A DNA stretch of 64,000 nt from Bosea sp. (in: a-proteobacteria) (lineage in GTDB: Bacteria; Pseudomonadota; Alphaproteobacteria; Rhizobiales; Beijerinckiaceae). Below the pieces are notes generated by a model. The model was not told where the DNA came from, made no database searches, and was given only the letters and a program-made list of their open reading frames with translations. Position numbers and translations under genes: made by a program. The DNA lies in contig NZ_JAMLIX010000001.1 of assembly GCF_023953965.1 (NCBI RefSeq), positions 1,231,001 to 1,295,000 on the forward strand, read 5' to 3'. Below, piece by piece: positions 47,671-57,388 of this stretch (its first letter is position 1; the number at the start of each line of letters is the position of its first letter).

Positions 47671-48819
47671 TCACGCTAGAACGAGATGCGCGGCGCCCTC
47701 GCCGCGCCAGTGGCCGGCGCCGGTGACGATCGCCTCCTTCGCCTGCCCGGCCGAGAGCGCGATCGCGGCGAGCGCGACCGAGACGGGGAAGGCGGCCTCG
47801 ACGCCGTGGCCGACGAGATCGCCGGTGGCGATGCGCCGGGCCGAAGGAACCGCCGCGGCGATGGCCGCCGCTTCCTCGGCCGTGATGCGGGCGCAGCCGG
47901 TGGCGGCGGAGATCGCGAGCGCGCCGGTGGCGACCGGGCCGAAGCCGGCGACGAGCTTCGCCAGGGCGGACCGGACCGTGCCGGCCGCGCGGCGGCTGCG
48001 GGCGGCGCCGGTGTGGGCGAGCTTGGCATAAGCCCGCGCGCCGCGGGCGGCGGCCCGCTCGGCCGATTCCAGCACGAGGAAGGCGCCGGCGCTGCCGGTG
48101 ATCAGGCCGGGCGCCGCCTCGCGCTCGAAGACGGGGGCGAAGCCGTCGCGGCGCAGATAGCCGCCGAGCTCGAAGAGCAGCAGCATGTCGCGGCGCTCGG
48201 CATTATAGGCGCCGCCGACCAGCATCAGATCGGACTGGCCCGCGGCGATGCGGGCATGGGCGGTGCGGATCGCGTCGACGCCGGCCTGCTCCTCGCCCAT
48301 GAAGGTGCGCGAGGGGCCGGTGACGCCGTGGACGATGGCGATGTTGCCGGCGAGCAGGTTGGAAAGCTGCGCCAGGAAGAGCGTCGGCCTGAGATCGCTC
48401 ATCAGGCGCTCGTTGAGGAAGGCGCCGGGCTCGTTCGCGCCGCGCAGGCCTTCGAGGATCGCCGCGTCGACGGCATGGTCGCGCTCGCCGCCGCCGGCGG
48501 CGACGATGACCTGCAAGGCGCTCTTGGCCTCGGCGTCGTTCTTCAGCCCGGCGGAATCGAGCGCGAGGCCCGCCGCATAGACGCCGAGCCGCTGCCAGGG
48601 CTCCATCTGGCGCTGGTCGGATTTCTTCGGGATCTGCCGGTCCAGCTCCAGCGCCGCCAGCGGGTGCAGCGGATAGGGCTTGAAGCTTTCGGTGTCGACG
48701 ACCGGCGGGCCGCCCGCCGCGAGCGCGGCGGCGTGTGTCTCGATGCCCTCGCCGAGGCTGGAGGCGATGCCGATGCCGGTGATGACCACGTCGCGGCGGC
48801 TCATGTCGCGGTGGTTCAT
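47671..48819 (-). CDS. fabF2: Ketosynthase-like protein without active-site cysteine (FabF2XL)
   Basis: A 382-residue thiolase-fold protein, shorter than the usual 410-430. It aligns with FabF ('VVITGIGIASSLGEG', 'GSAGAFLVLESAERAAARGA', 'GDLVGHGVEAAFPVSVALAAIAL'), but the nucleophile region reads 'GPSRTFMGEEQAGVDAI': aligned without gaps to 'GPSxSxATACTSGVxxI', the Cys becomes Glu177. The first catalytic His (AHGT) is replaced by 'SAATG' (about 303-308); His338 remains. It should not condense acyl chains on its own and looks like a chain-length-factor partner of FabF1. The ATG overlaps the fabZ stop (ATGA). Confidence 0.88.
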   Translation of the reverse strand: MNHRDMSRRDVVITGIGIASSLGEGIETHAAALAAGGPPVVDTESFKPYPLHPLAALELDRQIPKKSDQRQMEPWQRLGVYAAGLALDSAGLKNDAEAKSALQVIVAAGGGERDHAVDAAILEGLRGANEPGAFLNERLMSDLRPTLFLAQLSNLLAGNIAIVHGVTGPSRTFMGEEQAGVDAIRTAHARIAAGQSDLMLVGGAYNAERRDMLLLFELGGYLRRDGFAPVFEREAAPGLITGSAGAFLVLESAERAAARGARAYAKLAHTGAARSRRAAGTVRSALAKLVAGFGPVATGALAISAATGCARITAEEAAAIAAAVPSARRIATGDLVGHGVEAAFPVSVALAAIALSAGQAKEAIVTGAGHWRGEGAAHLVLA

Positions 48820-49280
48820 GGGGCAGGCTCCGGCGTCAGGCCGATGGCGTCGATGCGGCTTTGCATCAGCGCGCGCATATCGGCGGGGAAGGGCATCAGG
48901 CGGAAGCGCAACTCGGCGTCGCCGATCGGCTTGCCGTCGCTCGTCAGCTTCGCCCTGGTCGCGGCATAGCCCGAACCCTCGATCACCAGTTCGGCGCTGG
49001 TTTCGAGCTCGGCGCGGGGCTCGACGAAGCTGCGGAAGCGCGCCTTGTCAACCGTCATCAGGAAGGGCATCTGGGAAAGCCCGTTGAGGCCGAGCAGGAG
49101 ATAGCCGGAGGCCTGCGCCATGGTCTCGGTCAAAAGCACGCCGGGCACCAGCGGGTGGCCGGGGAAATGGCCCTCGAAGACCGGGCTCTCGGCGGGAACC
49201 GTGGAGCGCGTGACGATGCGCTTCAGCGACGGATCGAAGGTCACGACCCTGTCGATCATGTCGAAATATTCGAGGCGCAT
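48816..49280 (-). CDS. fabZ: 3-hydroxyacyl-ACP dehydratase (FabZ-type) of the VLCFA cluster
   Basis: A 154-residue hotdog dehydratase. Catalytic His38 lies in 'FEGHFPGHPLVPGVLLTETMAQASG', with Glu52 fourteen residues on, as in FabZ. It removes water from 3-hydroxyacyl-AcpXL. The C-terminus is about ten residues longer than housekeeping FabZ. The start is the ATG at 49278-49280; the stop overlaps the ATG of fabF2. A 126-base gap separates it from acpXL. Confidence 0.92.
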   Translation of the reverse strand: MRLEYFDMIDRVVTFDPSLKRIVTRSTVPAESPVFEGHFPGHPLVPGVLLTETMAQASGYLLLGLNGLSQMPFLMTVDKARFRSFVEPRAELETSAELVIEGSGYAATRAKLTSDGKPIGDAELRFRLMPFPADMRALMQSRIDAIGLTPEPAP

Positions 49281-49406
49281 GCGATCCTTGGCCTGATGGG
49301 CGCCGCAACGGCGTAAGGCCGCGGCACGGACCGGACGATCCGCGCGGGCGACCCCTATGCTCTATCGGGAGCTGCGCGCCGGCTCAAGCCCGGCGGCGGC
49401 AGGCGT

Positions 49407-49688
49407 TCACGCCTTCTTGGCGGCGACGAGGTCGTCGATGCGCTGGCACAGGTTCTCGAGCACGAAATACTGCTCGGCCGGGGCCTTGCCCTCGTTGACC
49501 TCCTGCGTCCACTGCTCGAGCGGCAGCTTGATGCCGAACGCCTTGTCGATCGCGAAGGCGATGTCGAGAAAGGCGAGCGAGTCGATGCCGAGATCGTCGA
49601 TGGCGTGGCTCTGCGGCGTGATCTTCTCACGCGGGATATCGCAGGTCTCGGAGATGATGCCGGCGACCGTCTCGAACGTGGCGGACAT
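49407..49688 (-). CDS. acpXL: Acyl carrier protein AcpXL
   Basis: A 93-residue acidic carrier protein, longer than general AcpP and the length of AcpXL. The phosphopantetheine serine is Ser37 in 'DDLGIDSLAFLDIAFAIDKAFGIKLPLEQW', and the ending 'EVNEGKAPAEQYFVLENLCQRIDDLVAAKKA' is specific to AcpXL. It carries the C26-C30 omega-1-hydroxy chain to lipid A. The ATG at 49686-49688 (MSATFETVAGII) is clear; the upstream open frame is not related. First gene of the cluster; its promoter should lie in 49689-49893. Confidence 0.96.
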   Translation of the reverse strand: MSATFETVAGIISETCDIPREKITPQSHAIDDLGIDSLAFLDIAFAIDKAFGIKLPLEQWTQEVNEGKAPAEQYFVLENLCQRIDDLVAAKKA

Positions 49689-49843
49689 GCTGCGGGTGCT
49701 CCCGTCTGGTGTCGGTGATGGCGGGCGACATCCGAGCGCGGGATATCGTCCAGCGCCTACCCCAACGCCCCGCCGAGGATGACTGAACCGCCCCCTTACA
49801 CTGCGGCGGGCGCGAGGACAACCGGGGCGGGCCCTCAATGCAT

Positions 49844-49867
49844 CATGGCCGGCTTGCGCCGGCCATG
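49844..49867 (-). terminator. Hairpin after the aconitase gene
   Basis: CATGGCCGGC (49844-49853) and GCCGGCCATG (49858-49867) form a perfect 10-bp stem with a TTGC loop, 27 bases past the acnA stop. No T-tract follows on either strand, so termination would be weak. Confidence 0.45.
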
Positions 49868-49893
49868 ACCCGTCTTAATCCCCGCGTTCCGGC

Positions 49894-52593
<2,700 letters not shown>

Positions 52594-52809
52594 TTCGGCT
52601 TGATCCTGATCAAGGGGTTGCGGTCGCGACCGGCGCGCCCTTGCGGGCACAGCCGTTCGAGGGCCTAATGCGCATGACGCGCGCGCCGCCCCGGGAGTGC
52701 CCGAGCCCCGCGCCGGATCGGCGTGCGGCGTAGCCGCGGGTTCTATAGAGCAATTCCAAGAAGCGCGCTAGATGAACGAAATGAGCTCGAACGCACCTGC
52801 GGCCGCCTC

Positions 52810-53433
52810 TTGAGACGGATTTGCTTTTCTCCCACCAGCCTTCATGCCGAGGATCTCGCCTGCCGCCGCGGCGGCAGGCTGATCTTCGAGGGCGTGAGCT
52901 TGACCTTGCGTCCGGGCGAGGCGATCGCGCTGACGGGGCGCAACGGCGCCGGCAAGTCAAGCCTGATCGCCATGCTCTGCGGGCGCCTGCGGCCGGAGCG
53001 CGGCGCGATCCGGCTGGAAGGCGGGCAGGACGAGGCCGATCTCGCGGGGCTTGCCCATCTCGTCGGCCATCGCGACGGGCTGAAGACCGCGCTGACGGCC
53101 CGCGAGAACCTCGCCTTCGCGCAGGATGTGCTGGGCGATGCCGCCGCGACGCCGGAGGAGGCGCTCAGCCTCGTCGGGCTCGGGCACGCGGCGCAGTTGC
53201 CGGCCGGCTATCTCTCGGCCGGGCAGCGGCGGCGGGTGGCGCTGGCGCGCCTCCTCGTCTCGCGCCGGCCCTACTGGCTGCTCGACGAGCCGCTCTCGGC
53301 GCTCGATGCCGCCTCGCAGGCGATGGTCGCCGGGCTGATGCGCGACCATCTCGCGCAGGGCGGGGCGATCCTGGCCGCGACCCACGGCCCGCTCGGGCTC
53401 GACGGCGCGCGCGACGTCAGGATCGGGCCGTGA
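52810..53433 (+). CDS. ccmA: Heme exporter ATP-binding protein CcmA
   Basis: A 207-residue ABC ATPase from the TTG at 52810. Walker A is 'LTGRNGAGKSSLI', the signature region 'LSAGQRRRVALARLL', Walker B 'YWLLDEPLSALD', and the H-loop 'LAATHGPLGL'. 'LSAGQRRRVALARL' is typical of CcmA. With CcmB and CcmC it releases heme-loaded CcmE during cytochrome c maturation. No ATG in frame lies near the expected start, so TTG is the best fit; the open frame runs back to 52723. The TGA overlaps the ccmB GTG. Confidence 0.92.
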   Translation: MRRICFSPTSLHAEDLACRRGGRLIFEGVSLTLRPGEAIALTGRNGAGKSSLIAMLCGRLRPERGAIRLEGGQDEADLAGLAHLVGHRDGLKTALTARENLAFAQDVLGDAAATPEEALSLVGLGHAAQLPAGYLSAGQRRRVALARLLVSRRPYWLLDEPLSALDAASQAMVAGLMRDHLAQGGAILAATHGPLGLDGARDVRIGP

Positions 53434-54098
53434 GCCGCGCCTTCCTCGCCATCCTGAGCCGCGACCTCACCGTCGCGGCGCGCGCGGGCGGCGGCGGCGA
53501 GCTCGCGCTCGTCTTCTTCCTGACGATCACCGTGCTCGTGCCCTTCGCGCTCGGGCCGGACCTCAACCTGTTGTCGCGGATCGGCCCGGCGATCCTCTGG
53601 CTCGGCGCCCTGCTCTCCGTGCTGATCGGGCTCGACCGGCTGTTCCAGAGCGACGAGGAGGACGGCTCGCTCGACCTGATCCGGGCCTCGGCCCTGCCGC
53701 TCGAGCTTGCCGTGCTGGCCAAGGGGCTGGCGCATTGGCTGACGACAGGGCTGCCGCTGGCATTGGCCTCGCCGTTGCTCGGCCTTCTGGTGGCGCTGCC
53801 GGGCGAGGGCGTGCTGCCGCTCATCGCGACGCTCCTGGTCGGCACGCCGGCTTTGAGCTTCATCGGCGCGGCCGGGGCGGCGCTGGCGGCGGGCCTGCGG
53901 CGCGGCGGGCTGATCGTGCCGGTGCTGGTCGCGCCGCTGACGGTGCCGGTGCTGATCTTCGGCGTCTCGGCGGCGAATGCGGCGCTTGGCGGCACCGTGC
54001 CGTTCCTGACGCCGTTTCTGATCCTCTGCGCGATCTCGCTGGCGGCCATCGTGGTCGGGACCATCGCGGCGGCGGCGGCGCTCAGGCAGGCCGATTGA
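53430..54098 (+). CDS. ccmB: Heme exporter permease CcmB
   Basis: A 222-residue membrane protein with six helices, starting at a GTG that overlaps the ccmA stop by four bases. Family segments include 'FLAILSRDLTVAARAGGGGELALVFFLTITVLVPFALGPDLNLLSRIGPAILWLGALLSVLIGLDRLFQSDEEDGSLDLI', the most conserved part of CcmB. It forms the CcmAB complex in the inner membrane. Confidence 0.94.
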   Translation: MSRAFLAILSRDLTVAARAGGGGELALVFFLTITVLVPFALGPDLNLLSRIGPAILWLGALLSVLIGLDRLFQSDEEDGSLDLIRASALPLELAVLAKGLAHWLTTGLPLALASPLLGLLVALPGEGVLPLIATLLVGTPALSFIGAAGAALAAGLRRGGLIVPVLVAPLTVPVLIFGVSAANAALGGTVPFLTPFLILCAISLAAIVVGTIAAAAALRQAD

Positions 54099-54138
54099 TG
54101 GCTGTCCGGTTCGTGATGTCGCATCTCAAGGCTGCGCA

Positions 54139-54167
54139 TTGCTTGGAACGGGTCGAGATTGCTAAAG
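54139..54167 (+). promoter_or_regulatory. Possible sigma-70-type promoter before ccmC
   Basis: TTGCTT (54139-54144) and CTAAAG (54162-54167) with 17 bases between, in the 114-base gap between ccmB and ccmC. It could give ccmCDG separate expression. The hexamers are only partial matches. Confidence 0.3.
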
Positions 54168-54212
54168 CAGCGCCATGGCGCTTCCGCCCCCTGAGATGAC
54201 ATCGCCGGCAGC

Positions 54213-54974
54213 ATGGCCAGCCTGATCGACCTCGCCAACCCGACGCGCTTCATGCGCTTCTCGGCGAAGCTGCTGCCGTGGCTCGCCGCCGTGGCGGCGC
54301 TGCTCGTCGTCGCCGGGCTCTATCTCGCCTGGTTCAAGGCGCCCGCCGACTACCAGCAGGGCGAGACCATCCGGATCATGTTCATCCATGTCCCGGCCGC
54401 CTGGCTCGCGATGATGTTCTATTCGATGATGGCGGTCTCGGCGCTGGGCACGCTGGTCTGGCGCCATCCGCTCGCTGACGTCGCGCAGAAGGCGGCGGCG
54501 CCGATCGGAGCCTCCTTCGCGCTCATCTGCCTGATCACCGGCGCGCTCTGGGGCAAGCCGATGTGGGGCACCTACTGGGTCTGGGACGCGCGGCTGACCT
54601 CGGTGCTCGTGCTGCTTTTGATCTATCTCGGCATCATCGCGCTCTGGCGGGTGCTCGACGAGCCCTCGCGCGCGGCGCGCGCCGTCGCCATCCTGACGCT
54701 CACCGGCTTCGTCAACGTGCCGATCATCAAGTTCTCGGTCGACTGGTGGAACACGCTGCACCAGCCGGCCTCGGTCTTCCGCATGGGCGGGCCTGCCATC
54801 GACGGCTCGATGCTCTGGCCGCTCATGATCCTCGCGGCCGGCTTCACCCTGTTCGCGCTTTGCCTGCACATGGTGGCGATGCGCGCCGAGATCATGCGCC
54901 GGCGGGTCAGGACGCTGACGATCCTCGAGGCCGAGCGGCTCGACCGGCTGGCGGCGCAAGGGGTGCCGGCATGA
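54213..54974 (+). CDS. ccmC: Heme exporter protein CcmC
   Basis: A 253-residue heme-handling protein with six membrane helices. The heme-binding WWD signature is 'WGKPMWGTYWVWDARLTSVLVLLLIYLG', and the conserved periplasmic histidines lie in 'IMFIHVPAAWLAMMFYSMMA' and 'WWNTLHQPASV'. CcmC loads heme on to CcmE. The stop overlaps the ccmD ATG by four bases. ccmE, ccmF, ccmH and ccmI are not in this window and must lie elsewhere. Confidence 0.95.
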   Translation: MASLIDLANPTRFMRFSAKLLPWLAAVAALLVVAGLYLAWFKAPADYQQGETIRIMFIHVPAAWLAMMFYSMMAVSALGTLVWRHPLADVAQKAAAPIGASFALICLITGALWGKPMWGTYWVWDARLTSVLVLLLIYLGIIALWRVLDEPSRAARAVAILTLTGFVNVPIIKFSVDWWNTLHQPASVFRMGGPAIDGSMLWPLMILAAGFTLFALCLHMVAMRAEIMRRRVRTLTILEAERLDRLAAQGVPA

Positions 54975-55144
54975 CCGGGCTTCTCGACGCGCTCGGGCCG
55001 CATGCCGGCTTCATCCTCGCCTCCTATGGCGCGGCGGGGCTGGTCCTGGGCGGGCTGACGCTCGCGATCCTGCGCGACCATGCCGTCCAGAAGCGGACGC
55101 TCGAGGCGCTGGAGCGCCGCCGCCCCGGCCGGGAGCGGCGATGA
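54971..55144 (+). CDS. ccmD: Heme exporter accessory protein CcmD
   Basis: A 57-residue single-span protein: 'HAGFILASYGAAGLVLGGLTLAILRDHAVQKRTLEALERRRPGR'. The F-I-x-x-S-Y-x-x-x-x-x-x-x-G pattern and basic C-terminus are typical of CcmD, which stabilises the CcmABC-CcmE complex. ATG overlaps the ccmC stop and its own stop overlaps the ccmG start. Confidence 0.9.
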   Translation: MTGLLDALGPHAGFILASYGAAGLVLGGLTLAILRDHAVQKRTLEALERRRPGRERR

Positions 55145-55734
55145 GCCGGACCGAAACCCCGCCGCGGCGGCGTTCGCCGCTGATCTTCCTCGCGCCGCTG
55201 ATCGTCTTCGGCGGGCTCGCGATCGTCTTCGCCATCGGGCTGTTCTCGGGCGACAAGAGCAAGGTTCCCTCCGCCCTGATCGGACGCGTCGCGCCGGCGA
55301 TCGCGCTTGCCCCGCTGGAGGGGCTCCAGCGGGACGGCGAGCCGGTGCCGGCCTTCGGCAACGCCGATCTCGCCCAGGGGCGGGCGACGCTGGTCAATGT
55401 CTGGGCGAGCTGGTGCGCGCCCTGCCGGGTCGAGCATCCCGTGCTGATGGGCCTGGCCGAGACCGATGCGGTCAGGCAGGGCAAGGTCGCGCTGGTCGGG
55501 ATGAACTACAAGGACGAGGCGGAGAATGCGCGCCGTTTCCTCGGCGCGCTGGGCAATCCGTTCTCGGCGGTCGGGACGGACCGGGCCGGGCGCGCGGCGA
55601 TCGAATGGGGCGTCTATGGCGTGCCCGAGACCTTCGTCATCGGGCCGGACGGGCATATCCTCGACAAGCATGTCGGCCCGCTCGACCAGGCGAGCGCCGG
55701 GCGCCTGCTCACGCGGGCGCTGAAGGGGCGGTGA
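55141..55734 (+). CDS. ccmG: Thiol:disulfide interchange protein CcmG/DsbE
   Basis: A 197-residue membrane-anchored thioredoxin. The N-terminal anchor is at about residues 14-36. The active site is Cys92-Ala-Pro-Cys95 in 'VNVWASWCAPCRVEHP', the CcmG subtype rather than general Trx, and the cis-Pro loop is 'GVYGVPETFVIGPDG'. It reduces apocytochrome c cysteines in the periplasm. Last gene of ccmABCDG; convergent with purQ, 7 bases apart. Confidence 0.95.
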   Translation: MSRTETPPRRRSPLIFLAPLIVFGGLAIVFAIGLFSGDKSKVPSALIGRVAPAIALAPLEGLQRDGEPVPAFGNADLAQGRATLVNVWASWCAPCRVEHPVLMGLAETDAVRQGKVALVGMNYKDEAENARRFLGALGNPFSAVGTDRAGRAAIEWGVYGVPETFVIGPDGHILDKHVGPLDQASAGRLLTRALKGR

Positions 55735-55741
55735 CGGCCTT

Positions 55742-56434
55742 TCAGGCCGCCTTGCCCTGCATCAGGCTGTCGAACAGGCCGCGCCCGTCGGTGCCGCCGA
55801 CCAGGGAATCGATCAGGTTTTCCGGGTGCGGCATCAGCCCGAGCACGTTGAGGCCGGGCGAATAGATGCCGGCGATATTATTCAGCGAGCCGTTCGGGTT
55901 CGCCTCGGGCGTGACGGTGCCTTGCGCATCCGCATAGCGGAAGGCGACGAGGCCCTCGCCTTCGAGGCGGGCGAGCGTCTCGGGATCGGCGATGTAATTG
56001 CCCTCGCCATGGGCGATGCAGACATCGATGACCTGCCCCTTGGCATAGGCGCGGGTGAAGGCGGTGTCGTTGCGCTCGACGGTCAGATGCTGGCGCCGGC
56101 AGACGAATTTGAGATGGGCGTTGCGCACGAGGATGCCGGGCAGAAGCCCCGCCTCGCAGGCGATCTGGAAGCCGTTGCAGATGCCGAGCACATAGCCGCC
56201 CCGCACCGCGTGCGCGCGGGTCGCGTCCATGATGCGGGCGCGCCCGGCGATGGCGCCGGTGCGCAGATAATCGCCATAGGAGAAGCCGCCCGGCAACACG
56301 ACGAGGTCGGTGCCCTTCGGCAGCCCGGTATCGGCGTGCCAGACGGGCACGACCTCGGCGCCGGCCTGCCTCAGCGCCCTGGCGACGTCACCGTCGCGAT
56401 TGGAGCCCGGAAAGGTGATGACGGCGGCCTTCAT
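55742..56434 (-). CDS. purQ: Phosphoribosylformylglycinamidine synthase subunit PurQ
   Basis: A 230-residue class I glutamine amidotransferase giving ammonia to PurL. The nucleophile Cys86 is in 'YVLGICNGFQIACEAGLLPG'; His and Glu of the triad are in 'LGLMPHPENLID' near residues 205-210. 'VITFPGSNRDGD' and 'LPGGFSYGDYLR' are PurQ-specific. It makes FGAM with PurL and PurS in purine synthesis. The purS stop lies 3 bases upstream of its ATG. purL does not follow, because the convergent ccm operon ends here. Confidence 0.96.
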   Translation of the reverse strand: MKAAVITFPGSNRDGDVARALRQAGAEVVPVWHADTGLPKGTDLVVLPGGFSYGDYLRTGAIAGRARIMDATRAHAVRGGYVLGICNGFQIACEAGLLPGILVRNAHLKFVCRRQHLTVERNDTAFTRAYAKGQVIDVCIAHGEGNYIADPETLARLEGEGLVAFRYADAQGTVTPEANPNGSLNNIAGIYSPGLNVLGLMPHPENLIDSLVGGTDGRGLFDSLMQGKAA

Positions 56435-56437
56435 CGC

Positions 56438-56680
56438 TCAGGCTCCGATCTCGACGCGGTAGTTCTCGATCACGGTGTTGGCGAGCAGCTTCTCGCAGGC
56501 CGCCTTCAGCGCCGCCTCGGCGGCGACCTTGTCGGCGGTCGCAAGCTCGATGTCGAAGACCTTGCCCTGGCGCACCGAGCCGATGCCGTCGATGCCGAGC
56601 GACTTCAGCGCGCCCTCGATCGCCTTGCCCTGCGGATCGAGCACGCCGTTCTTCAGGGTGACGGTGACGCGGGCTTTCAT
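56438..56680 (-). CDS. purS: Phosphoribosylformylglycinamidine synthase subunit PurS
   Basis: An 80-residue protein: 'KARVTVTLKNGVLDPQGKAIEGALKSLGIDGIGSVRQGKVFDIEL', then 'CEKLLANTVIENYRVEI', matching PurS over its whole length. PurS dimers bridge PurQ and PurL for ammonia transfer. Located 3 bases before purQ; upstream lies a lipoprotein gene and then purC. Confidence 0.95.
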   Translation of the reverse strand: MKARVTVTLKNGVLDPQGKAIEGALKSLGIDGIGSVRQGKVFDIELATADKVAAEAALKAACEKLLANTVIENYRVEIGA

Positions 56681-56749
56681 GGCGATCTCCGGAGGCGCTT
56701 GGTGCCGCTGCCTTACCGGCGAATCGGGGCGGGCTCAACCGTTTCCCGC

Positions 56750-56765
56750 CGTTTCACGTGAATCA
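56750..56765. promoter_or_regulatory. parS-like ParB-binding site
   Basis: CGTTTCACGTGAATCA matches the parS consensus TGTTTCACGTGAAACA at 14 of 16 positions, with the central GTTTCACGTGAA intact. It overlaps the stop codon of the lipoprotein gene and lies 71 bases upstream of the purS start. It is the only such sequence I find in the window. ParB itself is encoded at the left edge. Confidence 0.5.
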
Positions 56766-57347
56766 GCGGCTCTGCCAGGCGGCCTCGGCTTCCCGGCGGG
56801 CGGCTTCTGCCGTCTCGCTCACGGCCAGCGCCACGACGAGCCGGTCGTCCTCGCGCCCGTAGAGGATCGCGGCGACGGCCCGGCGGCCGCCGGCATCGAG
56901 CGAGCGGATGGTGACGAGCACGCCCTTCGCCTGATCTGAATCGATCCGGATGACCTCGGTTGCGCTGCGCGCCGGCTTCGGTTCGGCCTTCTTCTGCTGT
57001 TTCCGCTGCGCCTTGCGGCGCTCGGCGGCCTTGTCCGCGGCGAGCCGGGCGAAAGCCCGCCCGAGGCGCGCCGGGCTTTGCGACAGGGCGCGCTCCATCT
57101 CCCGGGCCCGCTCGCCTTCCAGCGCGATGACGGCGGCGAAACCCTGGCGGGCGCAGGCTTCGCGCGGGCAGAACGTCATCGCGCGCGCTTGAAGCCCTTC
57201 GTTCAGCACCCAGGAGCCGATCGGCAGGGGCTGCCAGCCCTCCGTGGCCGGCAGGCCGGCGATGCCCGGCCCGAAATGATGCGAGCAGGCGCCGAGCAGG
57301 AGGCCACCGGCGAGAACCAGGGCCGCGACATGAAAACGGGAGCGCAT
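56763..57347 (-). CDS. Hypothetical lipoprotein between purC and purS
   Basis: A 194-residue protein I do not recognise. The signal 'FHVAALVLAGGLLLGAC' ends in a lipobox with Cys at residue 20, so the protein is membrane-anchored. The middle has 'MTFCPREACARQGFAAVIALEG', and a highly basic helical stretch follows ('AADKAAERRKAQRKQQKKAEPKPAR'), then a compact beta-rich C-terminus. I start at the ATG at 57345-57347 because GGGAG lies 5-9 bases upstream; an ATG at 57362 would add five residues. The start codon lies exactly at the centre of a perfect palindrome that also looks like the purC terminator. Confidence 0.72.
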   Translation of the reverse strand: MRSRFHVAALVLAGGLLLGACSHHFGPGIAGLPATEGWQPLPIGSWVLNEGLQARAMTFCPREACARQGFAAVIALEGERAREMERALSQSPARLGRAFARLAADKAAERRKAQRKQQKKAEPKPARSATEVIRIDSDQAKGVLVTIRSLDAGGRRAVAAILYGREDDRLVVALAVSETAEAARREAEAAWQSR

Positions 57348-57357
57348 GCGCTCCCGT
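57336..57357 (-). terminator. Perfect 22-bp palindrome: purC terminator and start region of the lipoprotein gene
   Basis: The arms ACGGGAGCGCA (57336-57346) and TGCGCTCCCGT (57347-57357) are exact complements. On the minus strand the hairpin is followed by TTTTC, as in an intrinsic terminator, and it begins 31 bases after the purC stop. It also contains the ribosome site and ATG of the lipoprotein gene, so the folded RNA would hide them. Confidence 0.65.
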
Positions 57358-57388
57358 CTCATAGACGATGATGGCTGCGCGATGGCGC

